Source: Streptomyces roseicoloratus (GTDB lineage: Bacteria; Actinomycetota; Actinomycetes; Streptomycetales; Streptomycetaceae). From it: a DNA stretch of 64,000 nucleotides. Shown one piece after another: positions 23,169 through 31,578 of the stretch. A model generated the notes under the pieces. That model made no database searches, was not told the DNA's origin, and was given only the letters and a program-made list of their open reading frames with translations. The stretch is from contig NZ_SDOY01000143.1 in NCBI RefSeq assembly GCF_004117935.1, forward strand, positions 1 to 64,000, written 5' to 3'. Positions within the stretch are counted from its first letter, which is position 1. Every line of letters starts with the position of its first letter. Made by a program: the position numbers and the translations under genes.

Positions 23169-24827
23169 GTGACGCAGGACGACCTCCTCGCCCGGGCCCA
23201 GGCGTGGCTCGCCGAGGACCCCGATCCGGAGACCCGTGAGGAGCTCGGCGCGCTCCTCGACCGCGGCGAGGCCGCGCGTGACGAGCTCGCCGACCGCTTC
23301 GCCGGCACCCTGCAGTTCGGCACCGCCGGACTCCGCGGCGAGCTGGGCGCGGGTCCGATGCGGATGAACCGCGCCGTGGTCATCCGCGCGGCCGCCGGCC
23401 TCGCCGCGTACCTGAAGGCGAAGGGCCACGACGGCGGCCTCGTCGTCATCGGCTACGACGCCCGCTACAAGTCCGCCGACTTCGCCCGCGACACCGCCGC
23501 CGTGATGACCGGCGCCGGCCTGCGCGCCGCGCTGCTGCCGCGCCCGCTGCCGACGCCCGTCCTGGCGTACGCCATAAGGCACCTGGGCGCCGTCGCCGGC
23601 GTCGAGGTGACCGCGAGCCACAACCCGCCGCGGGACAACGGCTACAAGGTGTACCTGGGCGACGGCTCGCAGATCGTCCCGCCCGCCGACGCGGAGATCG
23701 CCGCCGAGATCGCCGCGGTCCGCTCGCTGAACGACGTGCCGCGCCGCGACTCCGGCTGGGAGACCCTCGGCGACGAGGTCCTGGAGGCCTACCTGACCCG
23801 TACGGACGCCGTCCTGACGCCCGGGTCCCCGCGCACCGTGCGGACCGTCTACACGGCCATGCACGGCGTCGGCAAGGAGGTCCTGACGGCCGCCTTCGCC
23901 CGGCACGGCTTCCCTCCCCCGGCGCTCGTCGCCGAGCAGGCGGACCCGGACCCGGCGTTCCCGACCGTCGCGTTCCCCAACCCGGAGGAGCCCGGCGCCA
24001 TGGACCTCGCCTTCGAGGCGGCCCGCGCCGTGGACCCGGACATCGTGATCGCCAACGACCCGGACGCCGACCGCTGCGCGGTGGCCGTGCCGGACGCCTC
24101 CGCCGACGGCGGCTGGCGGATGCTGCGCGGTGACGAGGTCGGCGCGCTGCTGGCCGCGCACCTGGTGCACAAGGGCGCGCGGGGCGTGTTCGCGGAGTCG
24201 ATCGTGTCGTCGTCCCTCCTCGGCCGGATCGCCGAGGCGGCGGGCGTCGGCTACGAGGAGACGCTGACCGGCTTCAAGTGGATCGCCCGGGTCGAGGGCC
24301 TGCGTTACGGCTACGAGGAGGCGCTCGGCTACTGCGTCGACCCCGAGGGCGTCCGCGACAAGGACGGCATCACGGCGGCGCTGCTCGTCGCCGAGCTGGC
24401 CTCCGAGCTCAAGGAGCAGGACCGCACGCTGACGGACCTGCTGGACGACCTGGCGGTGGCGCACGGTCTGCACGCCACGGACCAGCTGTCGGTGCGCGTG
24501 GAGGACCTGGGCGTCATCGCGAACGCGATGGCCGCGCTGCGCGAGAAGCCGCCGGTGCGCCTCGCGGGCCTCACGGTCGTCTCGGCCGAGGACCTGGCGA
24601 AGGGCACGGAGTCGCTGCCGCCGACCGACGGCCTGCGCTACCACCTGGAGGGCGACTACAAGGCCCGGGTGATCGTCCGCCCGTCCGGCACCGAGCCCAA
24701 GCTCAAGTGCTACCTGGAGGTCGTGGTCCCGGTCGCCGACGCGAGCGGGCTGGGGACGGCGCGCGCGAAGGGCACCGAGGTGCTGAACGCGATCAAGAAG
24801 GACCTGGCCGAGGCCGCCGGCCTCTGA
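23169..24827 (+). CDS. Phosphohexomutase-superfamily enzyme, PGM2/phosphopentomutase-like
   Basis: The 552-aa alpha-D-phosphohexomutase moves phosphate between C1 and C6 (or C5) of a sugar through a phosphoserine. The motifs are all present: catalytic serine loop 'TASHNPPRDNGYKVYLG' near residue 155, metal-binding 'NDPDADRCAVA' near 300, sugar-binding 'TGFKWIARVEG' with 'EEALGY' near 370-390, and phosphate-binding 'RPSGTEPKLKCYLE' near 505. The TGFKWI-EEA pattern is that of the PGM2 branch, whose animal members act mainly on ribose and deoxyribose phosphates. Next to PNP it would be a plausible phosphopentomutase. It is often annotated as phosphomannomutase. It lacks the nucleoside palindrome. 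Confidence 0.88.
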   Translation: MTQDDLLARAQAWLAEDPDPETREELGALLDRGEAARDELADRFAGTLQFGTAGLRGELGAGPMRMNRAVVIRAAAGLAAYLKAKGHDGGLVVIGYDARYKSADFARDTAAVMTGAGLRAALLPRPLPTPVLAYAIRHLGAVAGVEVTASHNPPRDNGYKVYLGDGSQIVPPADAEIAAEIAAVRSLNDVPRRDSGWETLGDEVLEAYLTRTDAVLTPGSPRTVRTVYTAMHGVGKEVLTAAFARHGFPPPALVAEQADPDPAFPTVAFPNPEEPGAMDLAFEAARAVDPDIVIANDPDADRCAVAVPDASADGGWRMLRGDEVGALLAAHLVHKGARGVFAESIVSSSLLGRIAEAAGVGYEETLTGFKWIARVEGLRYGYEEALGYCVDPEGVRDKDGITAALLVAELASELKEQDRTLTDLLDDLAVAHGLHATDQLSVRVEDLGVIANAMAALREKPPVRLAGLTVVSAEDLAKGTESLPPTDGLRYHLEGDYKARVIVRPSGTEPKLKCYLEVVVPVADASGLGTARAKGTEVLNAIKKDLAEAAGL

Positions 24828-24900
24828 GCACCGCACGGCGTCGCCGTCGGCGCCGCCCGTGCGGTGCCGACGGCGACGCGGTGCGGCCGAGGCGGAGGCG

Positions 24901-24936
24901 GAGGGCCCGTACGGAATCGTTTCCGTTCGGGCCCTC
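24901..24936 (+). terminator. phosphomutase terminator
   Basis: GAGGGCCCGTACGGAA pairs with TTTCCGTTCGGGCCCTC across a 3-nt loop with one mismatch. A second hairpin based on GCACCGCACGG lies immediately before, at about 24829-24868. Confidence 0.8.
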
Positions 24937-25013
24937 GCCCTTTCGGGTGATTCGGGCGCGACAGGGCGTGCGACGCGCTGGCCGCGTCCGGGCGGCCGGG
25001 GCAGGGTGGCCCG

Positions 25014-26261
25014 GTGCCTCCCGTGCCGTCGCAGCCGACCCGCCGCCGCCCCGCACCCGGGGCCGACGGGGCCGTCCTCGTCGCCCCCGCCGGGACGGAC
25101 CCCGAGCGGCCCCCTGCGGGCGCCGCCCCGCGGCCGGGCCGCGCGGCCCCGGTGCGGGCCGCCCTGCGCCACGCCGCGCCCGCCCTGCTCGGCTATCTCG
25201 CCGTACGGCTGCTCGGCCTCGTCGTCCTCGCCCAGTGGGCGCACGTCCAGGGGCACGGCGTGTGGCCGGTGCTCGCGCGGTCGTGGGACTCCAACTGGTA
25301 CCTGGACGTCGCCGATCACGGCTACACCCACGAGCACCGTGACCGCCTCACCGACCCGCCGCGCAGCCTGGCCTTCTTCCCGCTCTATCCGGCGCTGGTG
25401 AAGGCGTTCGCGGCCGTCACGCCCGGGTCCCGGGCGTCCGTGGGCCTGGTGCTGGCCGTGCTGTGCTCGTTCGCCGCCGCCTGGGGCGTCTTCGCGGTCG
25501 GCGACCGGCTGCGCGGGCGCCGCACGGGCACGCTGCTCGCCGTGCTGTGGGGCGCGACGCCGGTCGCGGTCGTGCAGTGGATGGGCTACACGGAGTCGCT
25601 GTTCACGGCGCTCACGGCCTGGGCGCTGTACGCGGTCCTGACGGGGCGCTGGGCCTGGGCGGCGGGGCTCACGGTGGCGGCGGGGCTGACCCGGCCGACC
25701 GGGATCGCGCTGGTGGCGGCCGTCAGCGTGGCGGGGCTGCTCGCCGCGCGCCGTCGCGGGGGCGCCGCGCCCCTGCTGGCCGCCCTCGCGGCGCCGCTGG
25801 GCTGGCTGGCGTACGTGGGCTGGGTGGGCGTACGGGTGGGCCGCTGGGACGGCTACTTCGCGGTGCAGCGGGTGTGGGGCAACGTCTGGGACGGCGGCAG
25901 GGTGACGGCCGTCCGGCTGCGCGGCCACCTGGCGTACGACGCCGACCCGCAGCTCTTCCTGGTCGTGGTGTCGGTGGTCCTGATCGTGTCGGCGGGCCTG
26001 TACCTGCTGTGCCTGGCCGACCGCCAGCCGCTGCCGCTGCTGGTCTTCTGCGGGGTGCTGCTCCTGGTCGTCATCGGCAGCGGCGGCGTCTACTTCCCGC
26101 GCGCCCGCTTCCTGGTCCCCGGTTTCCCGCTGCTGCTCCCGCCGGCGACGGCCCTGGCCCGCGCCCGGGTCCCGGCGAGGGTCCTGGCCCTGACCGGCGC
26201 GGCCCTCTCCTCGGCGTGGCTGGGCGCGTACATGCTCCTGGTCTGGCAGGGCCCGCCGTGA
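25014..26261 (+). CDS. Integral membrane mannosyltransferase-like protein (PIG-V type)
   Basis: The 415-aa protein has about eight to ten membrane helices after a Pro-Arg-rich cytosolic lead. The motif 'SWDSNWYLDVADHGY' on the first outer loop, with the Asp of the WDxxWY pattern, and 'RSLAFFPLYPALVK' are hallmarks of the PIG-V/GT-C glycosyltransferases, which transfer mannose from polyprenyl phosphate on the outer membrane face. A later 'GLTRPTGIALVAAVS' is also typical. The actual acceptor, which could be a lipid or cell-surface glycan, cannot be told. The gene is convergent with the PH-domain gene 20 bp away. Confidence 0.82.
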   Translation: MPPVPSQPTRRRPAPGADGAVLVAPAGTDPERPPAGAAPRPGRAAPVRAALRHAAPALLGYLAVRLLGLVVLAQWAHVQGHGVWPVLARSWDSNWYLDVADHGYTHEHRDRLTDPPRSLAFFPLYPALVKAFAAVTPGSRASVGLVLAVLCSFAAAWGVFAVGDRLRGRRTGTLLAVLWGATPVAVVQWMGYTESLFTALTAWALYAVLTGRWAWAAGLTVAAGLTRPTGIALVAAVSVAGLLAARRRGGAAPLLAALAAPLGWLAYVGWVGVRVGRWDGYFAVQRVWGNVWDGGRVTAVRLRGHLAYDADPQLFLVVVSVVLIVSAGLYLLCLADRQPLPLLVFCGVLLLVVIGSGGVYFPRARFLVPGFPLLLPPATALARARVPARVLALTGAALSSAWLGAYMLLVWQGPP

Positions 26262-26280
26262 CCGGGCCGGTGGCGGCGCG

Positions 26281-26925
26281 TCAGCCGGTCGCCGAGAGGA
26301 TCACCAGGAGCACCAGGCCCGCGACCGCCGGTGCGATGACCTCGTAGGCCCAGCGGACCCGCGGCTCGCCCTGGCACTCCGGCAGGCCGCCGCGGCGCTC
26401 GGCGAGCTCGCGCAGTTCGGCCACGGCCTGGTCGGCGGGCGCGGTGCGGGCCTTGGAGTCGCGGACGTCGGCGGTCACCGACGTACGGCGGTGCGGGTCG
26501 TCCTGGGAGGCCCGGGCGGCCTGGCGGGCGGCGCGCTTGCGCTGGCGCAGCGAGACCGGGATCGCCCACAGCTGGTAGGTGCGGCCCTCCTGCGTGAGGG
26601 CCTCGCTGGAGTAGCCGGCCCGGACGTCGGCGACGGCGCCCCAGGGCAGCGTGACGGTGCGGAACGGGTTGCGGATGCGCAGCCGCTCGGTGCCCGCGAA
26701 GACGGCGGGCCGGATGGTGAACGCGACGACGACCGGGATCACCATGAGCAGCGCGGCCAGCGCCAGCCAGGGCGTGCGGCCGTGGCCGCGCAGGATCGAG
26801 TCGCCGCCGATGACCACGGCGAGGGCGAGCAGGAACACGCCGCCCGCGATGCCCATGGGCGAGCGGAAGGCACGGTCCTGGACGGGCTCGGAGGGCTGCG
26901 GGGCGGGCGGCTCGGGGGTCGTCAT
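26281..26925 (-). CDS. PH-domain-containing membrane protein
   Basis: The 214-aa protein has a Pro-rich start and two hydrophobic helices (about residues 25-45 and 52-72). A bacterial PH-like domain follows at about 75-130 ('TERLRIRNPFRTVTLPWGAV', then 'WAIPVSLRQRKRAAR'). A charged linker comes next, and a final helix closes the protein ('VIAPAVAGLVLLVIL'). Such bPH6-type proteins are common in actinobacteria and have no assigned reaction. It reads toward the mannosyltransferase and is 21 bp downstream of the sortase stop codon in sortase direction, so it may be the last gene of a sortase operon. Confidence 0.8.
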   Translation of the reverse strand: MTTPEPPAPQPSEPVQDRAFRSPMGIAGGVFLLALAVVIGGDSILRGHGRTPWLALAALLMVIPVVVAFTIRPAVFAGTERLRIRNPFRTVTLPWGAVADVRAGYSSEALTQEGRTYQLWAIPVSLRQRKRAARQAARASQDDPHRRTSVTADVRDSKARTAPADQAVAELRELAERRGGLPECQGEPRVRWAYEVIAPAVAGLVLLVILSATG

Positions 26926-26946
26926 GGCCCGATTCTGCCTCAGCCG

Positions 26947-27597
26947 TCACGCGGCCGCGGCGACGAGGTCGGCGTACACGACGATGTTGTCGGGCCGGTG
27001 GCCGCCGACGAGCTCGCCGCCGCAGGTGATCAGCCGGAGCTCGGGCCGCGCGGTGTCGCCGTACACCTTCTTCGTCGGGAACGCCTTCTTGTCGACCTGC
27101 TCCAGCTCCCGCACCCGGAACACGGCGTCGGTGCCGTCGGCGCGGGTCACGGTGATCCGGTCGCCGACGTGGATCCGGCCGACGTTCCGCAGGACGGCGG
27201 GGCCCTCGGCCGTGTCGTAGTGGCCGATCAGCACGGCGGGCCCGGTCTCGCCGGGCGTGACGCCCTTGTCGTACCAGCCGATCTTCCCGGCCTGCGCGAC
27301 GCTCGGCACCCGCACGGTGCCGTCGCCGTTGAGTCCCAGCCGGAGCACCGGTCCGGTGTCGACCCCGGCCGCCGGGATCCGTACCCGTACGGGCTCCGAG
27401 CGGGCCAGCGGCGTGGTGGCGAGCTGCTCGGCGGGCGCGGGCGCGGCGGTCACGGTGACCTTCGGCGCGGGGACGGCGGCCGCGGGCCGGGGAGCGGACG
27501 CGGACTCGGGCGCGGGCGCGGCGCAGCCCGTGAGGGCGAGGGCGAGCGCGGCTCCGGCCAGGGCCGGCAGCGGCAGGCGGGGGCGGGGGCGGGTCAT
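26947..27597 (-). CDS. Class F sortase, predicted lipoprotein
   Basis: Sortases cut a C-terminal sorting signal and join the protein to the cell wall. This 216-aa class F member has the catalytic triad: His in 'VLIGHYDTAEG', Cys in 'LRLITCGGEL' and Arg in 'GHRPDNIVVYAD'. Its N terminus is a signal peptide ending in a lipobox ('ALALTGCAAP'), so it should be lipid-anchored on the outer face of the membrane rather than held by a helix. A Pro-Ala linker separates the anchor from the domain. The gene directly follows a secreted protein with a C-terminal membrane helix, a likely functional partner. Confidence 0.9.
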   Translation of the reverse strand: MTRPRPRLPLPALAGAALALALTGCAAPAPESASAPRPAAAVPAPKVTVTAAPAPAEQLATTPLARSEPVRVRIPAAGVDTGPVLRLGLNGDGTVRVPSVAQAGKIGWYDKGVTPGETGPAVLIGHYDTAEGPAVLRNVGRIHVGDRITVTRADGTDAVFRVRELEQVDKKAFPTKKVYGDTARPELRLITCGGELVGGHRPDNIVVYADLVAAAA

Positions 27598-27707
27598 GGG
27601 CGTGCTCCGGGAAAGGCTGCGGCGGGCCGCCGAGGAGAGGCGGCCCGCCGGGTGGACTGCGGCGCGAGAGGGGTGTTCGCCGCGTGGAGGGATCTCGGGT
27701 CGGAGGG

Positions 27708-28913
27708 TCAGCCGCGGGCGGTGGGGGCGGCGGCGCGGCGGCGCAGCACCGTGAAGCCGAGCCCGGCGGCCACGACCGCGGCGGCGCCCCCGGCGGAGGC
27801 GTACAGGGCCGTGTCGTTGGCCTGCTCCGTGCTGCCGAACTCCGCACCGGCGGCGACGCCGCCCTTGGGCACGACGCTCGTCTGCCCGCCCTGGGTGCGG
27901 GTGCCGGTGCCGGCCGCCGAGCCGGTGGCCGTGCCGGTGCCCGTGGCCGGCGTGGAGGTGGGAGCGGTGGTGGGCGCCGTGGTGCAGCTCTTGGGCAGCT
28001 TCGGGAAGTCGGTCCAGCGGTACGGCGCGGTGTCGCCGCCGTTGGTGTGGTGCCCGTAGCGCGGGGTGGCGGTGTCCGCGCCCACGATCTTCTGGCCGAG
28101 ACCGGTCGGGCCGGGGTGGGCGCGGTCGACCGTCTCCCGGACCGTGCCCTTCTCGTCCTTGAGGACGGCCTTCGGGCCCTTCTTCACGTCGTTGGTGAGC
28201 GTGACCGTCCAGTACGGGTAGACGGAGGCGATCTTCTCGGTGACGGTGCAGCCGTTCGCCGTGGGACCGGAGAGCACGGTGCCGGGGCGGGGCGCGGGCT
28301 TCTGGTCGTCACGGGGGCCGAGGTAGAGCGGTGCGGCCTGCCGGGCGGCTCCCTCGACGTAGGCGGCGAACCCACCGTCGTGCTCCAGGACGACGACGGC
28401 CTTGCCGTACCGGAGGACCCGGCGGTTCTCGACGCCGTTGACCGCGTAGGTGAAGCCGCGGCCCGCGCCGTTCTCGACGAGCTGGAGGCCGGCCTTGGTG
28501 GCCTGCCGGTCCAGCTCGAGGACCGTGCCGTCGACCAGGCGGTAGAGGCCGGAGGTGCCGGTCTGGGCGGCGTTGCCGCGCCAGGCGAGGGTGCGGCCGT
28601 CCTCGAAGAGGACGAGGTAGTCGCCGTTGTCGTTGCCCGCCGCGGGGCGGCCGTTGGCCTCGACGGAGCCGATCGGCTGGGTGCCGTGCTTGAAGCTGTC
28701 GGCGCGGTACCAGGTGGGGCCGAGCTTGTAGACCTTGACGACGGTGCCGTGGGAGAGCGTCTCGGTACGGACGAGAGTGCCGGTGGCGGGGTTCTCCGCG
28801 GTCGCGGCCGGGCCGTCGGCCGCGAAGGCGGTGCCCGCGGCGAGGGCCGCCGGGGCCGTCGCGAGGCCCGCGAGGAGGGCGGTGACGACGGCGGTGCGAA
28901 GGGCGGTGCGCAT
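27708..28913 (-). CDS. Secreted surface protein with C-terminal membrane anchor
   Basis: The 401-aa protein has a Sec signal peptide (residues 1-32, cleavage near 'GTAFAADGP'). A large extracellular part of about 300 residues is rich in short beta repeats such as 'GDYLVLFEDGRTLAWRG' and 'YAVNGVENRRVLRYGKAVVV'. A Thr-Gly-Ala-rich stalk (about 320-350) precedes a C-terminal helix followed by 'LRRRAAAPTARG'. The stalk-helix-Arg layout is that of a sortase substrate, yet no LPXTG or LAXTG motif is present. AGGAGTCG precedes the ATG at 28913. The class F sortase gene lies 110 bp downstream. No enzymatic motif was recognised. Confidence 0.75.
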   Translation of the reverse strand: MRTALRTAVVTALLAGLATAPAALAAGTAFAADGPAATAENPATGTLVRTETLSHGTVVKVYKLGPTWYRADSFKHGTQPIGSVEANGRPAAGNDNGDYLVLFEDGRTLAWRGNAAQTGTSGLYRLVDGTVLELDRQATKAGLQLVENGAGRGFTYAVNGVENRRVLRYGKAVVVLEHDGGFAAYVEGAARQAAPLYLGPRDDQKPAPRPGTVLSGPTANGCTVTEKIASVYPYWTVTLTNDVKKGPKAVLKDEKGTVRETVDRAHPGPTGLGQKIVGADTATPRYGHHTNGGDTAPYRWTDFPKLPKSCTTAPTTAPTSTPATGTGTATGSAAGTGTRTQGGQTSVVPKGGVAAGAEFGSTEQANDTALYASAGGAAAVVAAGLGFTVLRRRAAAPTARG

Positions 28914-29050
28914 AACGACTCCTGGGCAATCAGGTGGTGGTCGGAGGAAGTCGCATGCCGCTGACATCTCGTTCGGTTGGGGCCGGTGAGTTCTGGCTGG
29001 CTTGCGGAAGAAACGTTACGGATCTTGAGTTCTGGAGCTGTCCACTCCGT

Positions 29051-29066
29051 GTCACGGGCGTGTGAC
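29051..29066. promoter_or_regulatory. AfsQ1-type motif upstream of the surface-protein gene
   Basis: GTCAC-gggcgt-GTGAC fits the AfsQ1 consensus GTnAC-N6-GTnAC and is almost identical in sequence and flanks (TGTCACnGGCGTGT) to the site between sigQ and afsQ1. It lies 138 bp before the surface-protein ATG and 105 bp before deoC. Confidence 0.45.
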
Positions 29067-29144
29067 AGGACTCACCCGCCCCTCCCGTCCCGCCCCGCCA
29101 CCTGCGCTTTCGCCCGCTCGGACGAGCAGCCCCCTGTACACGCC

Positions 29145-29158
29145 GCTACGCGCGTAGA
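29145..29158. promoter_or_regulatory. nucleoside-regulon palindrome, deoC site
   Basis: GCTACGCGCGTAGA matches 13 of 14 bases of the shared palindrome. It abuts TATGCT (29159-29164), which lies 6 nt before the GTG start. The site therefore touches the -10 element of a probable leaderless promoter, a position suited to repression. Confidence 0.8.
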
Positions 29159-29170
29159 TATGCTCGACTG

Positions 29171-30136
29171 GTGACCATGCCCACCACTGCATCCGCAGCA
29201 CACGCTTTCGCCGACGTGACCACGTCCGAGAGCACGCTGCGCCGCTTCCTCCACGGGCTGCCCGGCGTCGACGCCGTCGGCCTGGAGGCGCGCGCCGCGT
29301 CCCTCGGCACCCGCTCGATCAAGACCACGGCCAAGGCCTACGCCATCGACCTGGCCATCTCCATGATCGACCTGACGACGCTCGAAGGCGCGGACACCCC
29401 GGGCAAGGTCCGGGCGCTCGCCGCCAAGGCCGTCAACCCCGATCCGACCGACCGCACCACCCCGACGACCGCCGCCGTGTGCGTCTACCCCGACATGGTG
29501 ACCACCGCCAAGGCCGCCCTGGCGGGCTCCGGCGTCAAGGTCGCCTCGGTCGCCACGGCCTTCCCGGCGGGCCGCGCCGCCCTCCCCGTCAAGCTCGCCG
29601 ACACGGCCGACGCCATCGCCGCCGGCGCCGACGAGATCGACATGGTCATCGACCGTGGCGCCTTCCTCGCCGGCCGCTACCTGGAGGTCTACGAGCAGAT
29701 CGCCGCGATCAAGGCCGAGTGCGGCGACCGCGCCCGGCTCAAGGTGATCTTCGAGACCGGCGAGCTGTCCACGTACGACAACATCCGCCGCGCCTCCTGG
29801 CTCGGCATGATCGCCGGCGCGGACTTCATCAAGACCTCGACCGGCAAGGTCGCGGTCAACGCCACCCCCGCCAACACCCTCCTGATGCTGGAGGCCGTTC
29901 GCGACTTCCGCGCGCAGACCGGCATCCAGATCGGCGTGAAGCCCGCGGGCGGCATCCGCAACACCAAGGAAGCCATCAAGTTCCTGGTCCTGGTCAACGA
30001 GACCGCCGGCGCGGACTGGCTGGACAACCACTGGTTCCGCTTCGGTGCCTCCAGCCTGCTCAACGACCTGCTCATGCAGCGTCAGAAGCTGGCGACCGGC
30101 CACTACTCCGGCCCCGACTACGTGACGGTGGACTGA
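29171..30136 (+). CDS. deoC: Deoxyribose-phosphate aldolase
   Basis: DeoC cleaves 2-deoxyribose 5-phosphate to acetaldehyde and glyceraldehyde 3-phosphate, the end of deoxynucleoside breakdown. The 321-aa TIM-barrel protein belongs to the longer actinobacterial/eukaryotic branch. The Schiff-base lysine is in 'FIKTSTGKVAVNAT' (about residue 220), with the second conserved Lys in 'IGVKPAGGIRNTKEA' and the Asp in 'ADEIDMVIDRGAF'. The GTG at 29171, 6 nt after TATGCT, is the likely leaderless start, with an ATG two codons later as the alternative. Two aldehyde dehydrogenase genes follow with 5-nt spacing and an 8-nt overlap, forming one operon that handles the acetaldehyde. Confidence 0.95.
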   Translation: MTMPTTASAAHAFADVTTSESTLRRFLHGLPGVDAVGLEARAASLGTRSIKTTAKAYAIDLAISMIDLTTLEGADTPGKVRALAAKAVNPDPTDRTTPTTAAVCVYPDMVTTAKAALAGSGVKVASVATAFPAGRAALPVKLADTADAIAAGADEIDMVIDRGAFLAGRYLEVYEQIAAIKAECGDRARLKVIFETGELSTYDNIRRASWLGMIAGADFIKTSTGKVAVNATPANTLLMLEAVRDFRAQTGIQIGVKPAGGIRNTKEAIKFLVLVNETAGADWLDNHWFRFGASSLLNDLLMQRQKLATGHYSGPDYVTVD

Positions 30137-30141
30137 TCGAC

Positions 30142-31578
30142 ATGACCTCCCCCTTCGAGTACGCCCCCGCGCCCGAGTCGCGCTCGGTCGTCGACATCGC
30201 ACCGAGCTACGGCCTGTTCATCGACGGCGAGTTCACCGACGCGGCCGACGGCAAGGTCTTCAAGACCGTCTCCCCCTCCACCGAGGAGGTGCTCTCCGAG
30301 GTCGCCCAGGCGGGCGCCGAGGACGTGGACCGCGCGGTGAAGGCCGCCCGCAAGGCCTTCGAGAAGTGGTCGGCGCTGCCCGGCTCCGAGCGCGCCAAGT
30401 ACCTCTTCCGCATCGCCCGGATCATCCAGGAGCGCAGCCGCGAGCTGGCCGTCCTGGAGACCCTGGACAACGGCAAGCCGATCAAGGAGACCCGCGACGC
30501 GGACCTCCCGCTGGTCGCCGCGCACTTCTTCTACTACGCGGGCTGGGCCGACAAGCTCGACCACGCCGGCTTCGGCGCGAACCCGCGCCCGCTGGGCGTG
30601 GCCGGCCAGGTCATCCCGTGGAACTTCCCGCTGCTGATGCTGGCGTGGAAGATCGCCCCGGCGCTCGCGACCGGCAACACGGTCGTCCTGAAGCCGGCCG
30701 AGACGACCCCGCTCTCCGCCCTGTTCTTCGCGGACATCTGCCGCCAGGCCGGGCTGCCCAAGGGCGTCGTCAACATCCTCCCCGGCTACGGCGACACCGG
30801 CGCCGCGCTCGTCGCGCACCCCGACGTGAACAAGGTCGCCTTCACCGGCTCGACCGCCGTCGGCCGCGCCATCGCCAAGACCGTGGCCGGCACGGACAAG
30901 AAGCTCACCCTGGAGCTCGGTGGCAAGGGCGCCAACATCGTCTTCGACGACGCGCCGATCGACCAGGCCGTCGAGGGCATCGTCAACGGCATCTTCTTCA
31001 ACCAGGGCCAGGTCTGCTGCGCGGGCTCCCGCCTGCTGGTCCAGGAGTCGGTCCACGACGAGCTGCTCGACTCCCTCAAGCGCCGCCTGTCGACGCTGCG
31101 CCTCGGCGACCCGCTCGACAAGAACACCGACATCGGCGCCATCAACTCCGAGGAGCAGCTGACCCGGATCACCTCGCTCGTCGAGCAGGGCGAGGCCGAG
31201 GGCGCCGAGCGCTGGTCCGCCGCCTGCGAGATCCCGGCCGCCGGCTACTGGTTCGCCCCGACGCTCTTCACGAACGTCACCCAGGCGCACACCGTCGCCC
31301 GCGACGAGATCTTCGGCCCCGTCCTGTCGGTGCTGACCTTCCGCACGCCGGACGAGGCCGTCGCGAAGGCCAACAACAGCCAGTACGGCCTGTCGGCGGG
31401 CATCTGGACGGAGAAGGGCTCCCGCATCCTCGCGGTCGCCGACAAGCTCCGCGCGGGCGTCGTCTGGGCCAACACCTTCAACAAGTTCGACCCGACCTCG
31501 CCGTTCGGCGGCTACAAGGAGTCGGGCTTCGGCCGCGAGGGCGGCCGCCACGGTCTGGAGGCCTACCTCGATGTCTGA
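30142..31578 (+). CDS. Aldehyde dehydrogenase, full length
   Basis: The 478-aa NAD(P)-dependent aldehyde dehydrogenase has all family motifs: the cofactor-site 'IPWNFPLLMLAWKIAPALA' near residue 155, 'VAFTGSTAVGRAI', the general-base Glu in 'LTLELGGKGANIV' near 258 and the nucleophile in 'NQGQVCCAGSRLLVQ' near 292. Being co-transcribed with deoC it most likely oxidises acetaldehyde from deoxyribose phosphate to acetate. Broader aldehyde use is possible. Its last codons overlap the next gene, which encodes a half-length relative. Confidence 0.93.
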   Translation: MTSPFEYAPAPESRSVVDIAPSYGLFIDGEFTDAADGKVFKTVSPSTEEVLSEVAQAGAEDVDRAVKAARKAFEKWSALPGSERAKYLFRIARIIQERSRELAVLETLDNGKPIKETRDADLPLVAAHFFYYAGWADKLDHAGFGANPRPLGVAGQVIPWNFPLLMLAWKIAPALATGNTVVLKPAETTPLSALFFADICRQAGLPKGVVNILPGYGDTGAALVAHPDVNKVAFTGSTAVGRAIAKTVAGTDKKLTLELGGKGANIVFDDAPIDQAVEGIVNGIFFNQGQVCCAGSRLLVQESVHDELLDSLKRRLSTLRLGDPLDKNTDIGAINSEEQLTRITSLVEQGEAEGAERWSAACEIPAAGYWFAPTLFTNVTQAHTVARDEIFGPVLSVLTFRTPDEAVAKANNSQYGLSAGIWTEKGSRILAVADKLRAGVVWANTFNKFDPTSPFGGYKESGFGREGGRHGLEAYLDV

